DNA of 64,000 bases, taken from contig NW_020654810.1 of NCBI RefSeq assembly GCF_003589595.1, forward strand, positions 12,406,408 through 12,470,407. Reading direction: 5' to 3'. Every line of letters starts with the position of its first letter. Within the stretch, counting starts at the first letter, position 1. The stretch is from Hyposmocoma kahamanoa. Its lineage: Eukaryota > Arthropoda > Insecta > Lepidoptera > Cosmopterigidae. A program made the translations under genes and the position numbers. Shown here in pieces: positions 22,191 through 34,300 of the stretch. The notes beneath the pieces are model-generated. The model searched no databases. It saw nothing but the letters and a program-made list of their open reading frames with translations, and was not told the DNA's origin.

Positions 22191-22313
22191 GTGTCGGGGG
22201 CGCAGCGCGGGCGCGAGCGGCATGCGGCCCCTGCGGCAGACGCCCATGGAGGTCGGCTAGCGGCGCGCGCGCAGCCCCCGCGCCCGCTCTCCCTGCCCCG
22301 ACCCGCCGACGCC
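22191..22313 (+). other. RGS7: Probable 5' untranslated part of RGS7 exon 1
   Basis: A GC-rich 123-bp leader between an acceptor-like 'TTTACAG' and the ATG. The codons in frame with the ATG show no conserved protein, and an in-frame stop (TAG at 22258-22260) lies upstream. I therefore read it as untranslated. The acceptor implies another, farther 5' exon, for which 8041-8548 is a candidate. Confidence 0.5.
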
Positions 22314-22361
22314 ATGGAACTCACTGACGTGCCTCGACATCGACCCCTCGCCTTCGATAAG
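22314..22361 (+). CDS. RGS7: RGS7 coding exon 1
   Basis: Sixteen codons ([16 protein letters not shown]), ATG in good context (GACGCCATGG), followed by donor GTCAGT. Phase 0. Not conserved with the vertebrate protein. Exon 2 also starts with ATG, so a shorter isoform from another promoter is possible. Confidence 0.75.
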
Positions 22362-25300
22362 GTCAGTTACATATATCACATTTACTTATTGCATATTAGT
22401 CAGTCTGTATTTGTTCTAGAATACTAACGTTCATTTATAACGTAGGTATCAATTGTATTCGTTATTTTGAGTATTGCGTTAATAAATTATCTGCTCGTCT
22501 ACCTTCTACAAACGGCGCGCTCCTAAAACGGGCAGCGCAAAGAGCACTTAACAACTCTACATTATGCATTGTCGAAGTGGTAAGCGGTACCTTCCTCCAT
22601 TTATTTTTAACGTCGAGTAGCTAGTGCGAGCCTCCGGCTCTATCTGAAAATCGATAGAGTTCGCTTCACCCGATGTGCTGCTGGTCCACCAAGTCGCCGC
22701 TCGCTTGCACGCTACCCGCATAACTTAAAAGCTGAGCTGGGATTTGCTGATAAATTTTAGGGTTCCGAACGCCTCTCGACGCTCCACTGCTGCCGCTATT
22801 AATCTCACTTTGTCGTTCATTGTACCGAGGAAAATATCCCTCCGTTCTGAATATTTGTTACTAATCTATGTACTTGTAGGAGTATCTGAAGACAATAATG
22901 AACAATTGAAAAATTATGTAAATTATTACTGCATAGTTATGGATTGGTATCGAGTTACGACCTTGGATTACCCATGTTCAGTGTCGTCGGTTAGTGACCT
23001 TGTTTCCCCCGTTTTGCGCAAACACTTCTCGGAAACTAGCCTTGTGGCAAGTTGTGGTCATCTAGTTTTACGGTCGTAATATGTCTTTCCTTTAACAGGG
23101 ATTTAATTTCATCATATCTGCCACGCAATTAATCACCTATGGCGGCGATTAAGTACCTAGGAGCGAGAAATAAAACATTGTCAATTAGACTTACTATTTA
23201 TTGTATTTGATTTACAAGTTAACTACCCCCACGTCGTATTGTACGAAGCCCAAACGCACGGCGAGGATCATTGTCGCCGTTGACAAGGGTTTCAACAACA
23301 CATTTCCCATAACAATAACCACATTTGATTTTAAAAACACTTTTTTTTGTTGTTCTGTACTACTTTGATTCCTTTTCAAATTTATGCTTGTACAACAATA
23401 TTTATATTGGACAGAAATCCTCAGTAGGCAAAGTCTTCGAAAGTAGTTTTTTTTGGCAAGAAAGAAAACATCTTCCTCATACAGCGATGAGACAAATTAT
23501 ACCCACAAGAAGCGAGAAAGCGTTGCCTTTGGAATCATGCCAGATAACAAAGGATGTGACAAAAAGCGAGAGTCGGGTAACTCGTGTTGGGGATGATGAC
23601 TTCATAATATACTTGTCTACTGCTAACAAAAACCAATATTTACATCAATGAAGTCGGTTAAAAATCCTACTGCCATTCCAATCTCTCGATCGACTTAAAT
23701 TTTTTATGAATGGTCGTCCAATTTTGATTTTTCAATCCGGCAAAAAGTAAAAGGGCTGCGAATTAGGGCAGGCGGTACGACCTTCCACGCAGTTTTGCAC
23801 GCCCTCCCGCTCGCTACCCTACCAATAGGTAGGGTATGCAATAGCCTCAAAAACTGCTTGTCCCCCGCGTTCGTTGAACACTTTTGTGGGTGTAACCCGT
23901 ATACTATTAGGCACGGTCATTTTAGGAAGTAGAGCCTAGGTTTCTTGGGCTAGAAGCTTTTCAATCGATTGTTAACGATACAAGGCCGTTGAGATCGAAA
24001 AAGTACTTTGTAAACAAGGTTTTTCTAGCGTTGAGAGAACACTTAAAATTTATTGAAAATATCACTGTCAATTTGAACCTAAGTTTTATGAGGCACTAAG
24101 ATTTGAAATTCAATAAAGGTGATGGAGACATTCAAAACAAAAATCTTTAGGTGTAATGAATCGTACGGCGATGGGGGGAAGCCGAGGTGAAAGTGGTTGG
24201 AGGTCGGAGGCAGTAGTCGGGATCGCGAGATGTGACCCGCCCGCCCAAGCGCTGCGATCGATCGCGCCCGTGACGTCATCAACTTAGACTCCCGTCTCCG
24301 GGGACGAATCACGAATCGCGTCCACTCCGAATTCCCACAATACTCCCGACATCAAACAATTTGTCGAATCATTGAACACTCAATTGATGCTTACTATGGG
24401 AGGAATTACCTACTATCTCGGCCAGATTCAATCTATCTGTGTTCGTTAACTCATTAGAGTTTCCTATATTTAGACTTCTTTTACTAACTGTATTAAGGCA
24501 TCTACACTTATTGACTAAGTTTTAACATCTGTTATTGGTGCACGTAAAACTGTGGCATACTAAAAGGTAGTTTAACAAGAATAATCAACTACCATGAAGC
24601 GCTTAGCATTATACCACATAGCTGAAACTGAACCTGTGCAAAAATCTATAAGTATACGAGTAGGTATCAATACAACAGTATAATTAAGGAAAAGCTTTTA
24701 TAATATTCGACAGAGATTCGCTCTACTTAACGGTGTTTTTGAGGGACGGACTTTGAATTATAATTAATTGTTAAAAAAAACCTCTGGAAAACTGTTGTCA
24801 AAATTTTGTAAGAAACCATTTAATATTATACCGTTGTAAGTTGCCACTGGAATTATAACAACGTTACAGCACATGATCGATCTTCGAATAGAGATTGCAG
24901 CGGCTTTATCGCTGGCTCCTGATTGACCAGAGTGCTCTCGACCACCTCTTGTGGCAGCACTCTCTTGCTCACGAGTTTCGACTTCAGGCATCAAGTGCGC
25001 GTTGGCCTAAGGACACGAATGACGTCATTTGATGATGAGGTTTAAAAATTTTTAAGGCTTTAATGCCATTGTTTGAGCGATTTTATCTATGACTCAATGC
25101 TTCTATCAACATCAGCGATCTGAACCACTGTTATATCTGATATCTCAACTTTGAGTCGTACTTACCTCGAAAATGTATTTATTTTTTGTTATATTATAGT
25201 AAAGGGTCAACACTATGTAATTTACTGCCTCCGTAGCCGAACGGATACCATGCCGGACTGCCACGCAGAGGTCCCAGGTTAGATTCCCGGGCCGGGAGAA

Positions 25301-28300
25301 ATAGTTGTATGGCCTACAATTATTTCTCTCGTGAGTTTGGGTGTAATTTGTGGTTGTCTATGTGTGTGTCCATGGCACCCGCGACACAGGGTTTCCCTAG
25401 CTTGGGGCTATGTTGAGTGTGTGCGTTATTTATTTATTTATTTAATTATTTGATTATATAACTGAAGAAAATGTTGTAACTGGCTCCGTGGCCGAACGAT
25501 TATCATGTTGGACTGCCACGCCGTGACACGTTGAGTTGCCGGGTTCGGTTCCGGGGCCGGGAAAAATATTTGTGGCATACATTCATTTCTCTCGTGAGTT
25601 TGGGTGTGATTTGTGGTTGTCTACGTGTGTGTCCATGGTACCCGCGATACAGGGTTTCATGTGCGTTATATTATTATATTATTATATTATAAATCATACG
25701 AATAAAACTCATAGGCACCTATAATATGTGTATAATTTTGAGATAAAAGACGTATAGTCTTAGGGCGCGTTCAAATTAGCCGCTGATAGCCGCGCTGCAG
25801 CAGCGCTGAAGCCGCGTGGCGGTCGCGCGACGGCCGCGCGATTGTCACTTTTCATACAATTTCTCGAAGCGCTGCAACCGCGCGGCGGCCACGCGGCGGC
25901 CACGCGGCGGCCACGCGGCGGCCACGCGGCGGCCACGCGGCGGCCGCTTGACAGTCGCGCTGCAGCCATATTCGGTTGCATCACGGTTAGTGAGGTGTAC
26001 ATGTTAATCTTTCAAATTAACTACGATGGACGAAAATCGAGTTGAAGAATTTACAGTGAGTGCAGAACAACACCTTGCAATATGGGATATCAGTTCCGCC
26101 AGTTATTCTAATCGGCTGGAAAAAAAGCATGGGAAAATTTATGTCTAAAATTTATTGACAAATTTATTGACAAATTTGAAACTAAAACTACAAATGAAAA
26201 ACATAGTAAGTTGTGAGTAGTTTTCAATATCTATACGTGAAGTGTGTGCCTCAAGAACTCTGACCCCCCTTAACTATATACCTTTTGGTTCTGAATACAA
26301 GTGTGAAGAATAGTGTTAAACAAACGTAAAAATCCCATAAAAACCCGTAAAGAAGGCGAAAACTATTCCTAAATATTTTTCGTAAATCGAGTTTTGTAAC
26401 TATTTAATCATTTTGATTATTTTGGCAAAATAAAGGTAACGAACGGATTCAGGTGCCTACGACATTGTCGATCAACAACGAGAACTATAGACGTTTCCAG
26501 TTGTTTGGGAGTGCTCATTGAGAATGTGGCATTAATTTCTAAAACCAAGATGTTTGCCAAGAATTTTCAAAAAATTATTTTTGGTAATCCTTATGGAAAT
26601 GGCATTTATATCTGAATACATGATGGTTGACACGACTTTTCGCATTTCTAAATGGCGAGCACGATTTCTCAAATAATGGCAAATTGGGTATCGTTTTCGA
26701 CATATTTAAGGGTGCTCATTACGAATGTAGCACTTATTTGTAAATCCAAGATGGCGGACTAGATTTATCAAAAAAAATGCAATTTGGGTATCCTTTTCGA
26801 GGTATTTGGGGATGCTCATTACGAATATGGCACTTATTTCTAAATCCAAGATGGTGAGCACGATTTTTCGAACAATGGCAAGTTGGGTATCGTTTTCGAG
26901 TTATTTGGGGGTGCTCATTACGAATATAACACTTGTTTGTAAATCCAAGATGGCCGACACGATTTTTCAAAAGAATGCAATATGGATATCCTTTTCGAGG
27001 TATTTGAGGATGCTCATTACGAATATGGCACTTATTTCTAAATCCCAGATGGTGGGCACGATTTTTCGAATAATAGCAAGTTGGGTATCGTTTTCGAGGT
27101 ATGGGGGGTGCTCATTATGAATATAGCACTTATTTGTAAATCCAAGATGGCGGGCACGATTTTTCTAATCTTGCATTTAGAAAAGTCGTATTAGCCATCA
27201 TGTATTCAGATATAAATGCCATTTCCATAAGGATTGCCAAAAATACATTTTTGAAAATTCTTGGCAACCATCTTGTATTTAGAAATTAAGCCACATTCGC
27301 AATAAGCACTCCCAAACAACTCGAAAATGTCTATAATTCTCGTTGTCGATCGACAATGTCGATTATACGTTGTCGATTATATTAATACGTTCTAATATTC
27401 TTTTTAATTTTTTTTTTCTTCAGTTTTGACAAAATAAGTGAAAGTAACGTTTCTTCGTTAGAATCCATCGTGTAACTGAGTCGAAAGATAAAACATCACT
27501 AAAAATTCGGTCGCAATTCAGCAGAGCGACAGCGCTGCTGCAGCGCGGCTAATTTGAACGCGCCCTTAGGGCCAGGAATTATACTTCTTTGTACTGTCGT
27601 AAGTATTTGTGGGTAATAATCCTAGTCCTAGATGAGCAGTGGTTATCACTAATCTTCAAGTAGACCATCTATATTAACCGGTTTATGTATTGAAAAGCTT
27701 TAATATGAACTTTTTCAATTGTAAAAATACCTGTTAAAAAATGTACATATTTTATTTTACCTATTAATTACAACGTAAGAGTTTAACATTCCATGTATAA
27801 AAAATGCATGAGGTACAAGTTAATGCGGGAAAGAGGTTATTCTAAATTACAACACAAATTAGAGCGACACTCGACAACTTTTAGCAGCGTGTCTGCATTG
27901 ACTCAGTCGCGATGCAGTAGCGTCAAGACGTGGAGAATTGTGTTTAGCACAGTTTAAGCCCTATATACTTTTTATGTTTAAAACATTCTTAATGAATGTT
28001 GTGCACAATGGTCTACACCTCTCAAGAATAAAAAATCTAGTCGCATTTAAGTTTTTTCTTCTTTAGATTATAACAAGCGGACAAATTTTTATGGTATTGG
28101 CGCTTCACCCGTTTGCACAATGTCGTTGCGATGCACACGCGTGTCTGCATCGATTCAAATGAGCGTAAGCATCGATTCAACAACGCGTTTGCATCGATAC
28201 AGCTGCACGTCTTTAACTATTCAACACGAGCAACTCCATCGATGCAATCGCGCGTTTAAAAGTCACCATATTTAACCACTCTTATGGAAATTAACTGTCG

Positions 28301-31300
28301 TTTTTCAGATGGAAAGTTTGATAAAAGAAATGCAAGATCCGGATACAGGTGTACCTGTAAGAAGTCAAAAACTTTTCCTGAGCGTCATCCCTTCTGCCTT
28401 TATGGGTAAGCTATATTTTCTTTATTGATGATCGGTCCTGCTTGCACTGGCTGTTATATTACAGTTACAGCTAGGGTGGATGCAGGTCTCTGCACGAGGT
28501 AAAGTTCTACGTACAACTGTACGTCTGTACAGTCGTACGTAGAACTGTACTGTTTCGGATTATCATTCGTCAGTTGCACCGCAATCGAAATACAGCGCGC
28601 GTAACTAAACCCTTAGGGCCAGATCAAACCGGCGGACGGGAAGCAGAGAATATTAAATTTACCAACATATTATGTTCTATGCTATTTCAATCGAAATAAG
28701 GTATTAATTGCAATGCTCCGAGACCGACCTCAGAGCATCGCGGTGCATTTCTCTCTGTGTTTAGTGTGCTAGAACAATCTTTCCAGTCACTACTCTCGCT
28801 ACGATAAATCAGAGTACAGATCGATACCGATCCGGATATTGGTTAATCTACATAAAGAAATAGGACAAATCTGGCTCTACTGAAAATCATTCGTTGGACA
28901 AAGATTTTATTCTGCTCTCTACTGTTTATTTTAAATGTAAAAAGAGACCAGTTGGTCTCTCAGATGTTAATAGAAAAAAAAGTGACTTAATCGTATTACA
29001 TTTTACGAGGAATATTTATGCAACTTACGGATATTGCGCACGCAAAAATAGCGCAATTAGAGACTGGGAGCTTGTTATATATTTTTGAAATATTCCACAA
29101 CAATAAAAAAAAATGAGGGTTGAAATACTTGCCATCCCGTTTAATTTTGAAACCGATTTCCTTTCAATACGTGTCAATAACATTACTGTTGCTACGGAAC
29201 TCTCTTATTCTACTAAGCGTCTTTTCGAACTTGAATGATGATTGAATGATGTTTAAATAGAGAGATTCTTTATTAAATTTAACTGAAAGGAATTATTTAT
29301 TATTTATTCAGATTTAGCTTTATAATGTTACCAACTACTAAGTTTGCGAAACAAGTGCTATTACAAATGTGTTTGCAAAGATCGGGAGCAGGCTGAAAAA
29401 CAGCGCTTAGCGACTTCTGCCGCTGTAAATGCTGAGACTGTAACAAATAATTTAATGTATATATGTATATATTTAATTTATTTTTGCATTTATAAGTAAT
29501 CTTTTAAGCTCAGTTTTGTTAGTAATTAATGTGTGTGGAAATAAATGGTTTAAATTTCAAAGCCATTCAAATATCGGATTCCATTTTTTGTAACTCTTGA
29601 TTATATAAAAACTGCAATCGACCGAGTCCCGGTAATCGGCAACGACAAGTTAATACATGTATATTTCTTTATGTGCTTGCGCATTAGCGTGCAACTATTA
29701 TAGTTACATGCAAGAACCAACTACCTGTAAGCAGGCAACGTGTTTCTTTAAGCAAGTATCTTATGACATTATGAGGATTGCAAAGTAATAACAATAATGT
29801 CCATTGTCGTGTGTCTGATATTCAGCGACACGCCTGTTCATTATGGAACTTTTTTATAGTACCAAGTGACGGCATGAACAAATCGCGCTCATGGTGGTAA
29901 GCAAAATGCCTATCCATAACAATTGCAGTGTCACTCAGAGCTTTAAATCGCAAACATCTTAGGGGCACTGCCACTGCGCCTGTCACCCTGAGACAAGTTG
30001 ACAATCCCGTGTGCCTGTCATTTCACCAGCACCTTTGTAATTGTAATGCTCACATAACTGCTTGGCGGCAGAAATAGGTAAGGTAGGAGTACTTTCCTAG
30101 ACGACCTCTTTCACAAAGAGCTCTACTGCTCAAATTTAAATTCATATGTTACGTATGGTATACGAATATATAATTATAGTCATAATAATACTAAGTAGCA
30201 GTCTTTCAAAAACAATCGTGACTCTTCTACTATTCTATCTACGTACTCAACCAGTATACCTGGACTCACTCTACAAATAGCTTAGAAATGGAAACCACAT
30301 TATTGAGCAGGCCTTTGATTATAAAATCAATAACAACACAACGTTATAAGTGCGTGCTATACTATGTAGGCATGCAACCAACACACTGGTGGAAATTGCA
30401 TCCTATTACTACTTTCATTGATATAATATAGCGGTTTAGAATTCGGTAAACAATTTTTAAGTTGCATAACTGTTTTGGCAATATCGAAGATACCACCTTT
30501 CGGTTTATATTAGTTCCATCCATTAACCACTTACGCGTTTAGTGTTAATGGGACACAAGATGCCTTGAAAGTTCGTTTAATTAAATAAAAAAATATTTTA
30601 CTGGTAATAAATTGTCTTTTTACTGGCGAGATTATATTTACCTACTCGTATACCATGTTAGAATTCGTTTTAGTGGAAAAATATTTCCTTATGTCAGTAT
30701 GTGTTAGTATGGTATAAGTGAGAAATCAATTCCCCTTATGAGTAGAAAGTTGTTGCAATTAGATTTATTCATAGGTTTTTATGGAAATCAAGGGAAATTT
30801 TTTTTTGGACATTATGTTCAATGAAAGTGCATCTTATGTACTTCCTTATAAATTAAAATTCTTTGTGGTCTTTTTCGAATTATTTTAGTGAAGATTATTT
30901 TATTTTTGTCAATGTTCTAAGAACTAATTATAGGGAGTAAGCTGTCGATAAATAAATAAATAAAATAAAAATACCACAAAACTTCTTGAACAGAAAACAC
31001 ACAACATTTAAGATAAAACAATGCTTAAATCTTTATCGAAGAAAACGAAAAATCCACGGCAATTTGCTGGTTTTCAGGCTTCACCTGGCAAGTATTCACC
31101 GCTGGAGACACCGTATCACGTAGAGACGGGTATCTTTTCGATTATATATTATAATTAAGACCCACCTCAAATGATAACTAATAATTTTATTTAATATTCA
31201 ATAACAATCAGTAACATACCTGGTATTTAATATGCAAATACTAGTTTAAACGCGTGTTATAGTTAATCGAAAAGCTACATAATTAACAGTGAATTTGAAA

Positions 31301-34300
31301 GCGTATTTAGCCGCTTAAATATTAACGCAATAATAAGGTATACGTTAAAAGTTTTATCACTATAACTATTTTAAAGATGGCTGATTTAAAGCTCACTTTA
31401 TTTTTTATATATAGTCCCGGGCACATAATTCGAGCCACCTCCCGTTTTTGCCTTAAAGGGCTAGAATACAAAAATAGTTTTATCATCGAAGAATAAGGTT
31501 TCCCCCGGTTTTGCAACTCCAAATTTCCAACAAGGACTTATGGAAAAGATTTTTAATATACTAATTTCAAAATTGCGTAGGATAGTTCTTGATCAATCTA
31601 ACATTGTTTAAGCTTAGAGCATTTAATACTGATACGAGGTGGCTCGAATTATGTGTCTTGAAGTTTATATATATTGTATTTATACAATTATCTTTTGACT
31701 TATTTGTCAGCTCGCATTCATTTGCTCCATCTTCCCAAAAGTGAAGTTAAGTTACATTAATATGATGCTAATCACTTATTGCAACTTATGAAGCACTTTA
31801 TACAACTGTTATGCCATTGTAATGGAACTCATAAAATTTCAGCAAGAGCTAAGCTAGAGGGCTGCATAAAATTTCAGCAAAGTAAAGACACGTTTCGTAT
31901 GTACAGCAATGATGCATGCCTACAGTTAAGGTCCAACCCTAAATTACCAAGTCAGCGCCTAATGGTAAAATCAATAACGGTCCAATATCATATATGCAGC
32001 TTATTCACCGCCACAACTCTTCCTACAAGCTTTTTGAAAGGGAGTGATATTGAACTTATCTCAATAGCTATTGAGATAAGTTCAATATCACTCCCTTTAT
32101 GATATATACAAACTTTAATTTTTTTTTGTATAAACGAACTACTACTACATGTTTAGACATTTCGTTCAAATAGATACAACCACGATAAATAGGATAAGCC
32201 TTGATAAATGTTTCATTTTCTGAGAGAAAACAAATTAAGTTTTATTTTAAATAAAATATGTATTAATGCCATAAAATAAATCATTGCAGGCGCGAGATAC
32301 AGTAACAAAAACATTTCTAACATAAACGTAGCGTTAGTTTTGTCTTTCTAAAGCAAGCTGTAAATTTCTGTCTTACTACAGTAACGTAAATTTTTCTAGT
32401 TTGTTTTGCTCAAAATTATATTTCTTTTGGTTTTGCTTTACAAACGAAACTGCAGCATCATTTTCAAAGACTACATGCGAGTGTTTCTTCTTTTATTTAG
32501 GAAGAACATATGTATATTATAAATATTTGTGGATCAATAATACTACCCTGTAGGACTCTCACCTACTCTTTCTGTTATAGTACTTTATCGTTTCCGTTGA
32601 TTATATTGTCTCGTTATACCTATATAATATTAAACGATCCTACAATACCGAATACGTATCAGTTTTTTAATGAACACGCGCAGACCAAGTCCAATGCGTG
32701 TCATTATGTACCATTGATGTACCGACCTACGTATCAACAGCCCAGAATCACTAGTGCATACCTACTACGGTATGAAGACTGCGAGGTACGTAGGTACTGC
32801 CTGATATTCTCAATAAAATACCTGTACACCTATATGTAGATATGCTTACTAATGCTAAGAAATGCAAACAAGTTTATAAAAGTGCTACTTGAGTTGTTTT
32901 GCGATACATTGTAACTTCGTATAAACCTTTCAAAGGATTTTTAAAATCAATCTTACTATAGTTTTCATTTCAGTATTGTGTTTTGAATAAATAATTTTAA
33001 ATAAAAACCTATATAGGTACGTCATAATGAATATAGTTTTAACGTATAGGTATATGTAGATTCTATTTTGCAATATGTACTTCTCGATTATAGACAAATT
33101 ATTATTTAACAACGCTGTGTGTGTGTGAATTAATATAATAATAAAAAACCATGTTATAACCGACTTCAAAAAAGGAGGAGGTCTCAATTAGTCCGTATTT
33201 TTATGTATGTTTCGCAATGATTCATTTACAGCATTTATGAGTCGATTTTAATGTTTCTTTTTTGTTGGAAAAAGGGTACCTACCTCAGTCTTGATCTCAT
33301 TCAGATTTGATGAAAATATTCCACCCGTAAGTGATTTCAATAAAATAAAATAATAGTAATGTAATTCCACGAACTTTTGGGGTAGTTATTTTATAATAAA
33401 ATTAGCATAATCGTAAACTGAATTGATTTACAATAGTCATCATATCCTAATGTTATATTATCTTTAGTTGTGCAGCGGCTTTAATGAATTATTTTTTAAA
33501 GTATTCAAGAAAACCTTAAAATTATTCCCTGACTCTTTTCTAAAAAACTTCTTTTTGTAAGTTTCATTTTACTCTGCAACAATTTATTATGCATGTAGTG
33601 TCGGCCTATAATAGATTGTGCACTTAGTTATAAGTTTTTTTTGCATGTATGTTTTCTGATCTTTTATTGGTGTAACAATTGTTGACTGACCAAATAAATT
33701 GAATAATAATAATAATAATAAACTACGTTTTATTAATTATTTTTTATTATTAATTCTATCATGCATAATCAAATTATAATAGTAAAGTTATCGTTTGGGT
33801 GAAATTATAAATAGAGTTGAAGCAGTATACGTGGGGCGCACTATAAGTTTCCGGAAAGAATAAGAAAAAAATACTATAAATGGTCAGAAATGAATTTATT
33901 CTTTTTCAAAATATTTTCCCTTAGCGTTAATGCAATTTTTCATACGAATGAGCCAATTTCGAAAACATTTATGCCACTTCTCCGTGACAATCTCTGAAAC
34001 TTATTTTTCATACTCTTCGACAGCTTCTTCAGGTGATGAAAATCGTTGACTGCGTAACTGGTTCTTAATTTTTGGAAATAAATAATAGACACAAGGTGCC
34101 AGGTCGGGACTATACGCAGGATGGTTCATAAGGTCAACGTTGTTCACCTTCAAAAATGTTTTCACTTCAATTGTTTGCCTGGCCGTGTGAGAACTGGCAT
34201 TATAGTGCTGCAAGATGATACGGCCTTTCCGGTTATTTTTACGGAGTTTATCAATAACTTTCGGCAAACAAATAGTCGTGTACCAATCACTATTCACGGC

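Larger units (their letters stand above)
25763..27565. mobile_element. PIF/Harbinger-type element with TTA duplication
   Basis: Terminal inverted repeats of 21 bp (GGGCGCGTTCAAATTAGCCG plus C) are perfect, flanked by TTA on both sides (25760-25762 and 27566-27568). The 1803 bp interior has a MADF-like start (26026-26148), a GC-rich minisatellite and a large nested foldback. There is no DDE nuclease ORF, so it cannot move itself. MADF proteins accompany many Harbinger elements, which agrees with the TTA target. Located in RGS7 intron 1. Confidence 0.85.

Noticed and set aside
22744..23079. 111-codon + frame in RGS7 intron 1
   Set aside because: No conserved motif, no codon bias, no splice context; treated as chance.
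25227..25300. Functional tRNA gene
   Set aside because: The tRNA-like head is followed by a shared body and tail and recurs in two other copies; it is a SINE.
25760..26045. Ala/Arg-rich frames on both strands
   Set aside because: By-products of the 11-bp GC minisatellite and GC-rich ends of the Harbinger element.
26806..27120. 104-codon frame with repeated '[14 protein letters not shown]'
   Set aside because: It is only the translation of the ~100-bp tandem repeat in the foldback.
26461..27362. CRISPR-like array
   Set aside because: Repeats are ~100 bp, degenerate and without spacers, in an animal genome.
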